A DNA stretch of 64,000 bases from Trichoplax sp. H2. Taxonomy: Eukaryota; Placozoa; Uniplacotomia; Trichoplacea. The notes beneath the pieces were generated by a model. It saw only the letters and a program-made list of their open reading frames with translations. It was not told the origin of the DNA and did not search any database. A program made the position numbers and the translations under genes. The stretch spans positions 186,001 through 250,000 of the forward strand of contig NOWV01000020.1 of assembly GCA_003344405.1 (NCBI GenBank), in the 5' to 3' direction. Positions 23,972-35,900 of the stretch are shown here, one piece after another (positions within the stretch are counted from its first letter, which is position 1; every line of letters starts with the position of its first letter).

Positions 23972-26900
23972 TTACACCTTCCCTGTCATCAAGTTTAAAT
24001 TTGAGCCAATAGAAGTATGAGGGCTACCGACTCGTGGACTTCCCAGGGGTGATGGTTGTAAACTACTACTCTCACTTAAGACCGGAGTGTTATTCGTACT
24101 GGCGGCAATAAAGGAAAACATTGATAATACTGTATAGCAAATTTTCTTGCACTATAGTAAGAAAGGAAAAAAGGTTTATCGTCAGTAACTGAAATGGGTA
24201 AAGACATCGAGCCTGCGACATTTCATCATGATTTAGATATAGTATTATGATTCTTGATTTTAAGGATTTAGACATTATCCAAATTTTATGCTATACTATA
24301 ATTGCTATAATATAACATACCACAGGTGATCCAAATCTATGGCGAACCAACTCAGATTCATTAACTGTAGAGTTGAAGGAAATACTTTGTATTATTATTT
24401 CAAAAGTAGCACCTCTTTCCTCTCATTTAATAGCATGCTTGAAATTAGAATAACTAACCGTATTCGTCAAAATAGAAGACGTCGCCTTGAGTGCCACAAT
24501 TTTTTACAAATCTTAAATCGATGTGTTTCTAAAGAGGTCAATTATAAACCCAATACCAATATTAAAAGAGAAGGTAATGGCCAATTTTAGATGTGCTAGC
24601 AAAAAGTAATAAATGTTACTATCAACTATGCCACTTTAACGCGTCTTACCATTTTACTTTCTAAGGTAATATCAATACCATCCATAGTAATTTCGAGGTG
24701 TCCAGTCTGATTCGTGTCTAAATCCTTTCATAACACCATTATTTAAAACTATTAGTCATTTTATTTACAAAAATGGAAAGTATTACTGATAGTTAATGGC
24801 CAATGTAAAAGTTTTAAATGAACTAAAGAATCTGGATCTAACCGATATCTCATATAGTCCTTCGCCTTCTTGTCCCCCTAGTGAAAATTGACGAATAATA
24901 TAAAAATTGGTAACGCATTTATAGCTTGACATTAGAAAGTCAAAATGGGCAATATAGTATAATAGATGTCACCTTCAATATTACTTGTAAAGCTTTGTCG
25001 AAGAGCTGCTCTTTGCATACTTTCCGTAATGCTCTTATAAAGTTTTCGGCACTATAAGACATTTTGAAGAAATGTAATTGTAAATATGGTAATAAAAAAT
25101 TCTACATTAAATTAGTGAATTAGGAGAAGGTAGCAGCAGTATTAATATATTACTTACCTTTTTAGAATAAAACTTATGTAGTGCTGTATCTTTCCCTTCT
25201 TTACACCAAATACAGAGGACTTTCACCTTTGGCGAAAAAGAAATATGAACAATTTTTTCGTACCACCATCGTTGAATAATCACTCCAACTCCACTCCTTA
25301 ACATGATACCATCGTCACATATCTAGATAATGATTAGAATGCAATAATGACTTGAATACTTTGTATCAATGCAAAATCCATATTTGTTGATTAGTTTATT
25401 TTATTAACTTTGTAGCATATGACAAACCTCCATAAAATAAAAATCGTCCAGCTTATCTGTACCAGCTCTAACTACGTATGTCGATTTTCGATAAGTTCTA
25501 CTTGGCCAAGCTTTGAGATCAATATCGTTTCCTTTCTGCGTGTATTAAATATTCATAGGATTAAATACTATGACAATAAAAGTGACAGGAAATACAAAAG
25601 TTTTGCAAGATTTTAATGAATATAAATACGTTCATTTGAACGTTTTAAAGGATCGCAACTCACCAAGCTATCCATGACGTCTAGAACATCATTTACATAC
25701 TGACTATGAGTAATGCCAACGTGTGATTTACCAAGTAGACGACGAATTTTACTTTTAATCGATTGTTTATTAACACCAAGAGCAACCATAAAAGCGACCA
25801 TATTGTATAACATGACAGTTAGTACATAGTCTTCTTCCTCTTCTAAACGTCTCCTCTCCGGTTGACTTAATGAGAAATATCTAAACGAATAAATAAAAAA
25901 TTAACTTGCAAAATAACTCCATAACAGATACTGCATTATATAATTAACTAGTATAGGTATAGGACGATATTTTTTATTTGCATACAAGGTGCAATAAAAT
26001 AATAAAGTAATTACCGGTCAATTAACTCTGATGATCGTTCATTCATTCCTATAGTATCACGTTCTGCCGTTACAGCATCTAAATAGGCAGATTCCCAAAA
26101 TTCCATACGATCCCATAAAAGTGATCGATCTTTGGCTGTAAAGCCTTCAAATAAGTAACGGCGACCAACATCAGTTTTAGGTTGTAATTGAATTAGTTTG
26201 CCTCTATATCGGTAGCCATTACTAATACGAGATTTCGGACCAGATTTCCTTAGTGCATTACTCATCTCTTTCGAGATTTCTCTAAAGCCTTCTCTATCGC
26301 TGCTATCGGAATCAATAGAATTCTTATTTTTGAGAAATGAAGCATGATTGATTTTAAGTCGATGACGAGTGTAACGAGACCATAACGCAGTTGGCGAAGC
26401 TGGAATATCGTAAATTTCCAAACTTGGAGTACTTCCGAGTGAATCACAACTTTCAGTACTATCTTGTAGAGTTAATTTTCCCTTCGCTACTAATAATCGG
26501 TCATTAACATTTTCAGCAGAAGATTGCCTACTATTAACATTAAGTCTATCCATTGAAGTACTGATGTTCTTTTCACTCATGCTATTAGTTCGGCTATTAA
26601 CTTCACCAGGCACTTTACTACTTGTTGCATTCTTGCTATCTTTACTTTTGGGATCGTTCACGGTATCAATGACAACATATTCATTGGAGCTAGATTCGTT
26701 ATCGCTACTTAAACTATTTGGTATATTTTGCTTGATTGATTTTCGCTCTACCTCCATGATAGTTTGAGTTATATTACCATGGCTACTGATACCGCAATCG
26801 CGTTTACTATCACTAGTTTCTGAAGTTATGGACTGATTTTTACTATCAAAACTGCTATCTGTTGTATTGTCTGTACTACTCTTCCTACTAGTATCAGCAC

Positions 26901-29900
26901 TGGCTTCTTTCAACAACTGTTTAGTATAATTAACTTGTTTACCACAGTAATATGTATAAATGACCTCAATAAAGAGAAAAACTGATGCCATGCCATCACT
27001 TGTATATTTATTCATAGCATCTTCGTAACCCGTTAAGATCGCTTTCATTAGTTCAAGCATTGCATTAAAGACCTTGCGTGTTATACACTATAGTAAAAAA
27101 ATATAGAAAGTATCGATTAGTTCTTTCGATAATAGTTGATAGGACAAATTTCAACGATAAGAAATGATCAAGTCTTACCGTATCTTCAATGTAAGGACCA
27201 TCGATTTTATCAGATGTATTGTTATGGTAAATTAATTGGTTAAGGATTACACATCTGTTCGCTTCGGATACCATCAATTTCTTCAAACGTCGCATGTCTA
27301 CCCAACCTAGAGTAGTTCCTCCCATTACCTTACGGGCAGCATCTCTTAAGAAATGCTGATTTTCAACACTATTTTTATTCAAAATCAATACAAATGAATA
27401 AATATTAAAGAAAACATTAGTCGCCAGTGATACAAGCTAACCTCAAATAGAATCGAAACAAAGTATCTGCATTTAGCATACCTAGCAATAATAGCGGCTT
27501 TACGATCATTGGATATTGTAGGAGAATTAAGAGGTGTCAATTTCGAACCAGACAGCCGTCGACCTATACAAAAGAATATTAGTAATAAAAAAATGTTAAA
27601 TTACGGATTTTTTGTGATTAAAGCTTTTAGCATTCATGTTGATTATTTTAAGATATACCATAGCGAATACTAACTGAGGAATGGCGATGTTAACTTCGAG
27701 CTAGTATCAGAACTTGAAGCTTTTTTGATCGATTTACTTTTCCTAAAAAGTCTAGCAATATCTGCAGAAACCGTACTACCGGTATCACTGCATATACTAC
27801 CGGTTGGTGAGCTAGGCGTCTGATAGTTTTGTAATGTAGTGTCATGAAGAGATCGTTCGGACATCGATTCTGAACCCCCACGATAATTATCACTATTAGC
27901 CCTAGACTTATTAAAAACTGCCGTATGCTTCTTAACGTTGACATGTATACTACTTTTATCCTCTGATCCATCGACTTCTTCTTCGGACTGAAAGTCGCTC
28001 GATTTTTGCGCGTTTGCTAGGTGAGGAATTTTTAAGTCGCTTGTTTTTGTAGCACCTTGTATACTAGACTGTTCATTACTCCTTTTTTCATCTCCAGCTT
28101 CTGAAATACTATCGTTCTAGTTGATGAAAGCATATCATTCTTATTATAATTGCATGCACACAACATAAATAAAATGATAAAAAAAATGTATTTATAACCA
28201 GTTAAAAGCCAGAGCATGCATTATTTCTTATCGTTGCATCTGTATCAATTCTTATTATAACTAAGGGTATTTTTAGGATAATCGTTGAGAGTGTTTAATT
28301 AATCAATTAATCCATTTCTACCTCATTCCGATTGTATTCATTACTGCTCGTATTTGAAGTTCTATCTTCATCAGAATCAGACCCAACTAGCGATGAATTA
28401 GGGGTTTTTTGATCACCATGCTTAGCATTTCCAGGGATATTCATTGGTAATGAAAGCGAAGCCATAGGATCATAAATTTGATACTGTATAGGCGTCAATT
28501 GGGTTGAGAACCATCTCAATTTATCTCCAATTATTTGTGGATCAATAACACCTATAGACAAGAAATACGATTGAATAAATATGAGATGTAGCACCTATAT
28601 GACGGAAATCATCTATTACAATTCAAAAATTCTTTTAAGATAATTAACGATTACTAATAAAGATTTATCATTATTACCATTCATAATTTTTAAATATGAA
28701 GTCGTTGAAGGTGACAATTGCCATTCACCAAAAAATTCTAACGACTGTAAAAGTTATAGCATAGAATTTAGTAAGAAAAGATTTTAGAAGAAATTTTTCT
28801 ACATTGCAATCCATAATAAGCATAAGATATTGATATATGAAATGATTCAAATTGTAAATTACCTGGCAATCTACAAGAGCAGTTGCGAAGGATGACTTGT
28901 TAGGCAAGTAGTTTAAAAAGTAGGAAGTTTGTAATGCAACAACAGGTGATGGATATAATCGTAAAGTACGGCAAAATTGGGCATGATTTCCTAAGACGTT
29001 GTCACATGTTAAAAATTTGACCACAGAGCAACGTATTGCAACATCGACAGAGTCAACATCATTGCCAAATACAATTTGAGGCACAGTATGGGCTAAATTG
29101 CTTTGCAAATTACTATGCATTGCATTTAAACGATTAAGCACTTCATCACTGTTGATACTATCAAGGTCATGGATAGGCATAAGATCGGTACTTAATGATA
29201 CCATAGCCTGATGGTTTATAAGAGTGTAGAAGAAAAAAGCAAATTATTAGCTATTCATTTCATAACTTTGAACAACTGATACTATTATTATATTATAAAT
29301 AAGTGTAGATATTTATTATCGTATTCTTCAGATTGACAAACCTGTTGTAAATGAGCCCGAAATATTTTGCCATCGGTTTCAGGTAAATCAGGTAATTGAT
29401 TATTAAAATCTGGAGGAATTAGCTGCCATGAAATAACAATTCGTTGAAATAGAGTTAATATGCTACCGGCACAAAAATACATTTTTGTCTCCCGCTACAT
29501 CTCTGGTCATATCAATACAGTGATTCTATCAAAGTTATTCCATTTAAAAGCGAATTCTTCTATATTAAAATTTTCGACTTTATGAATGAGAATTGATTGG
29601 AAATAGGGTTTAAATATTACAGCGTAAAGTACTTCACTACCTCTTTAACTTATTAAAGTTATTCCATTTATAAGCGAATTCTTCTGTATTAAAATTGTCG
29701 ACTTTATGAGTCAGAATTGATTGGAAATAGGGTTCAAATGTTACGGCGTAAAATACTTGACTACCTCTTTAACTCTCTATACAGCATTATAAAAATGTAG
29801 CAAGTCTAGGTTTTTCAATTTATATGCGTAGCAGGGACTCTTTTATATATAAGTATCTTTGATAGTACAATGATGTACAATGTAAAAAGTGAGCTAGTTA

Positions 29901-32900
29901 GTTTCTTTAATAGCCTAATAATCGATTAAAATGATACAGGTACTCTTTGCAGTCTTATAGGCATCGAGCGAGAGAGAAAGTAAGCTATAATATATTAATC
30001 ACTAGTAGCCTAGCTAACTTTATGGCTATACTATATATAGTAAAATGATACATAACTGTGTCATAGCTGGCTTTTTCAATAAATAGCCTAAGAACTCATT
30101 AAAATACTACTGGTTTACTTTTCAATCCTATACATGTAGAAGTAGCTCTATTAGAGATTTTCTTTTATTGAGTAGTTCATAGTTCTATAAGTATGTAATA
30201 AGTCTAACTAACTTTATAGTCGTGCAATGAATGTAAAATAACTATTTCTTCTCTCAAATAGTATAGTAAAAGGTTAAAATTGTCTCTCATACAGATTCGA
30301 TCTGTATATAACCAAATAGTCATTACCCTTCATTTTAAACTAATTCGATATCAATATTTTTCAGGGCCTTTCTCATTGAATCATTGTTGGAACTAAAGAG
30401 ACATTGTAACATGAAATAACTATCATAGCCTCAGGATAAGCATTGCCATCTATCCATCATAGCTACAATGAGATATTCTTTAACTACTATACACTGCATA
30501 GTCTAGCATTGCTTCATGGCTAAATTATTTTATACCTTTGTTAGTGTAATATGAAATAACTATCATAACCACTGGATAACCATTGTCATCCTTTCATGAT
30601 AGCTACAATGAGATTTTCTTCAACTACAATCGAGCATTCTGCTAGGCTAAAATTTTTGATATACCTTGCTATATTTATAGTTACAGTGAGATTTTTCTTC
30701 AATTATTACCGAGCACTGATGCTAGACTCAACTATTTTTTATACCTTGATAGTATATATTTATAGTTACAGTGAGATTTTCCTCAATTATAGCATTGATA
30801 CTAGGCTAAATTATGTTTTTATACCTTGCTAGCATCTAAATCGACCAACCATACATCAGCTGGAATTCGAACATGATTCTTAAAAGCAAAGAAACTGGAA
30901 GTTATGCCAATAATATAAGGTGTAGGTGCCAGTAATAGCGTTTCCGAGCCATTCATACAAGCAGGGAGCAATGGAATAATTGGAAACATGTATTCCAACG
31001 GATACATTAACTCTGAAAGTGCCATGATACTCATAGACAGTGCATTGTAATCTCTTGATTGAAAAATTAACTACATCAAGAAGAATAAATTAAAAATGAG
31101 AGATTAGTAATAGAATATCTTTTATTTTCTAAATCGCTGACACAAGTATCGTCTATTGCATCCAAAATCTATTTCGAGAAAACAGATTCATTGAGTATAA
31201 TTCTATTGACGACAGGCAGTATTAATCAAAATATAGAAATAAAATAGCATTCGTTATGATATCCTATTCATTTTACTGTCTTTTTCATGATTACGGATGA
31301 TAAGTAGTATCTTTTTCCTCGAGTTTTAAGTTCAATTGTATTCTTAAAGTGCTATATTAATAAAATGAATTCGACTGAGTGGTGTTTAAGGCGATCTTTA
31401 ATTCCCTTTAATTTGATAGAGTAGGGACTTTCTATACCGCATCTATTCCAAAATATTTGGTAAGATACGAGTTTAACAGCCCTTTTTATTCAGATAAACT
31501 GATTCTAGTATGGATTCTTCAATATGGGATTCAGAAAATTTCCCTCATGATCAAAAGGTGCGAATAGTAATTATTCGATGGAAAGCTTAATTACATTAAC
31601 GCTCTGTCATAGATTCCTGTACTTGTTTTACTCTTTCATTACAATCATAAAACTTCAACAAGAATAATTCTGTAAACGAATCTAATATTAGAAGTACAGT
31701 CTTTCGAATCTGTTTACCATTGGTTTAAAAAGATCAAATAGACATAATATGTTGTCCATTTCTGCATGGATTACAATCCATGACAGTACTGATGAAGTAT
31801 CATTCGTAAAATACTACAGTAATGTCGAATATAGTTTGAATACGATTCAACTAAGTCAGCGAGCATTTTCTGTAAAGGAAGCGGAAAATATACCAAGGTT
31901 TTTAATTAATTCAGTGAGTATTTCTGTTAAGGAAGTGAAGAATATAAGGAGATTTTAAGTGATTCTTAAAGAAATAGTACTGTAGACTAAATGATAAACC
32001 AATTTGAATAGACGTCCAACTTTCTTTGAAGAAAAGTGAAAAAAAAACATGTTGAATTTTATGCTCATAGGCAAAGTAATATGAACTTTTCGATGGACCA
32101 GTTGGAATATTCGTTCAACTTTCTTTGAAAGAAAAGAACAAAAATGACGTTAAATTTTATACTCAAGAGAAAAGTAGCCTATGTTTAAATTGTTTTGGTA
32201 ACTCTTTCTTTGAAGAAAGTGCAAACTACGCGTAGGGAGTCTATGGAAATTTTGAAAGAAATATTAGTATAAAGTAAATTATAAATCCATTTAAAGCATC
32301 TTTCAATTCATTGAGTAACTATCTCTTTGAAGAGAATTCAATCTTTTTCTCAAGATAATTTGTCCCAAATTTATATATCATTTTCACTCATTTTCCTTCT
32401 TAACGTTGAAGCCACATCATTATGGAAGTGATGTGAATACCACAAAAACGACAAGTAATGATCTGGAAAACTTTACAGAAATTGAAAATAGAAAATTACT
32501 CAGATGTAACCGACTTGAGGAGATTCAGCATCAAATACGAGAGCAGACTTTATTGAAAAAGAGTGTGTCATTAATGTCTACTTATTAAGATCTGGGCTAA
32601 GCTGAGATAGCTTTATGTGCGCCTAGCACTCGTTGAGCAATAAAGTTCTTTCCTATATGCAGTATTTTTCCTTGACGAAAAACTGATTCATTGATTGCTA
32701 ATTTTACATTTCTCATCATCGTTTTTTTTCTTGTAGTAGAAAATTCTATGGCACAAGACAGTGCAAAATGATATTACAACTAGCCATCGATGTAAGAATA
32801 TTACTATCTATCTACCGTAAGGTAATTTAACCAGTTGTTAAATTGCGGAAAGGAATTGTTATCAAGGCAAGATGCTATCGCTTCTAGTTGAACTCAATTA

Positions 32901-35900
32901 ATGGACATGTTTAATAATATATATATAATAGGTATCCAATTCCTTGTTAAGCAAGGTATTGTTGGATTCTTTATGAAGTTCTCCTTTTCACCGTAAAGCA
33001 TCCATTTCAATTGGTTTTATTGTTTGAATACCTATTCTCTCGTGTTGAGACCCGTTGTCGTCGGTAGAGAATTAGAAAAAAGTTATTTTGCATATTGGCA
33101 ATAACAAGAGGATAAATTTTATTCCTTGCTGATTATGATGATGGACTATAACCCTATACTACTGTACTTTCTAATCGTCGTTGTATCGTCAAGTAGAACT
33201 AGAGTATCATTTCAATGATCATCCACTTTAGCTAGAGGGTATAAAAAAATAGTAAGTGAACAAGAATACCTCTAGAAAAGAAATAAAACGATGATGAATG
33301 GTAGAGGATAGTGGGCTTGAAATAGACTTGAATGATGTAAAATAAAAAATTTAGACAACATTAAGGAAATACTATCGAATCTTTTAGGAATTGAAATCTT
33401 AAACTAAATGCGTAAACTATACGCGTATATTCATCATGGAGCGTCCATTGTGAACGAGACAAGAATGGCCTCTACGACCATCATAGAGGGAACTTGCAAG
33501 ACAACATGAAATAACTCAATTGATCTTGCGGTAGCCATCAATCAGTGATTTAATTACTGTATACTAGCCAAAAAAAAAAAAAAATTATGCTAAAGAATAG
33601 ATCATTTAGTACTCCTCAAAATCATACACTCAACGCTAATAACGTCATGCTAATTTTCAGTATGTTGGAAAAGCCCGTCGTTAGTAACGAATTATCATCA
33701 CTATTATTAATTAATGATATTATTGATCAGACTGTAGATTGGGACTAGACACATACACATAAAAAAGAAATTGATCAACAATTAAAAAATTGAACTCTTG
33801 ATGATTAATTCCTAGCAATCTAACGCATAGACGGATGATAGTAGGATTAACAATTGTTCTCACTGAGTCAATTGGCCAATAGCTAGCAATAATAATCTAT
33901 TTTAAAAACTAGAGGACTAATTGATGATCGTCAACACTAATTTATCATTGAAAGATGGCGACAGCAGAGTATCGTAAGTACTTGAATATCAATTCAAGGA
34001 ATCCTTGAAATGATCTATAAATTGAATGAGTCCATAAGCATTTTTATGCATAAATGTATGCCAGAATGAATCAACGATGGATTGATGGATACAGTACAGT
34101 TGGTCAGTGAATGCATAATATTTGTATTTTTTCCAACATTGGCAGCCTCATCGATTGATAATCCAATCTTTTTAACTGACAGCGTCTCGGCCTAGTCTAG
34201 TGTAAATACTTAGCATAATGTCTACATGAAGCAGTTATCATTAAAATAAAAAAAATGGGTTCCATTGCACACACACACCAAGAAAATACGACTACGATAT
34301 GAAAGATAGGGAAGAAGAAAAATCAAGGTGGAAAAAAACAACAACTGGGATGAGAGGATTAATACTACTCATGGGCAGGATTATCATGATTCAGCTGTCG
34401 CCTAATCGATCACAACCTCCATAGTCGAAAATACGACTACGATATGAAAGACAGGAAGAAGAAAAATCAAGGTGGAAAAAAAACAGCTGAGATGAGAGAA
34501 TCAATACTACTTATGGACAGGATTATCATGATTCAGCTGTTGCCTAATCGATCACAACCTCCATAGTCATGCTATTATAATTATCATCATTCTGTCAGTA
34601 AAATATTCTTGATCGTTTCAATGATGGCCCTATAGTGATTTTTTAAGACCCCGCTAGCTTAAGATAGTTGAACCATGTTGATATTGAAGTGTTTAAATAA
34701 TGGATAGTATTGTTATATTGACATCCATGATACAGAAATAGAGCAGAAAGTATTTAGTAAACTAGTGACAGATGCTATTAGCAAACTGGAAAACATTTGT
34801 ACAGGTGGTGGATTTAGTCAATAAAAAAAATGCAAAATAGGCTACGAGTTCGTATAGCGTTCAGAAAAAGAAGGTGAAAAGTAAGTCATCATTTCATATC
34901 AAATTGTTTGAGGACTCGTTGGAAGTATTGATTTTAAAGCTTCTAAAGGGTTCAATACTATTGAAAAGAACAAAACTAATGTATGCTATACTGTGTCGAA
35001 GCTGGCTATACGCAGATATTTTTATTTAATTTGATATCAATTGTTAGAACGTAGGACGGCTGGGATGAAATAGGATATCTACCAGCATTATGAGAAAGTT
35101 GAAAAAATCTCTCTACAGATTGTGGTATTGACAGAATCGCTTACTATTTAAATAATCATGACATATATATTGCATCGACTGAAATGAACAAGACCAAGGA
35201 TTACTAGAAAAAATGATTCTTCCTTTCTCTAGTAGTCCTTGACAAGACGTTTAGTAAAATATACTAAAGCTGAAGATTGTTTACTATCGTTTTTATTTTT
35301 TGAATTTAAGCCGTCTAGAAAAGATGGAAGATAGGATATCTATTTCCTATGAATAGATTATATCCTTTTTTTTCAGCTTTCTTGAATTCAATACTATTGC
35401 ATCGGATGGTACTGCACGTATCTGTTATTCCCAAGAGAGTTTTTTCGTCATCCATTTTATACAACGTCGATTAATTATTTCCGCTTGATATTATCGACAT
35501 GTTATTTTTTTCCGAGATTATACAATAACATTTTAATAGGAGTGCGTTATGGCTGCTATTTCTAGTATCATTTTTGTCTGCATTATCTAGTCCTTACTGT
35601 GACTTTAATATTCAAGTTTTGCATGATGACGATGAATTCCATATCTACCCTGACAGAGACTAACAATAAAATACCATGATGATATCGTTCAACAAGCTAA
35701 TTCTTGATGTCAACAAGAAGCGTATTGTTTTGTACACTAGTCATGTCGGAATTTTATTTCAAATCTTACTTATATCAGTTAACATTACTGTAAAAGTTGT
35801 TCATTTTTAATTATTTGAGTAACCATCACAGTATTTCATTGATACCATTTTGTATCATCAAGTAAAAATCTCATTCGATAGGACCGTCAACAGCAATATT

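Noticed and set aside
26262-26767. Several 60-70 codon frames within MADD exon 10 on both strands
   Set aside because: They overlap a long conserved coding exon in other frames.
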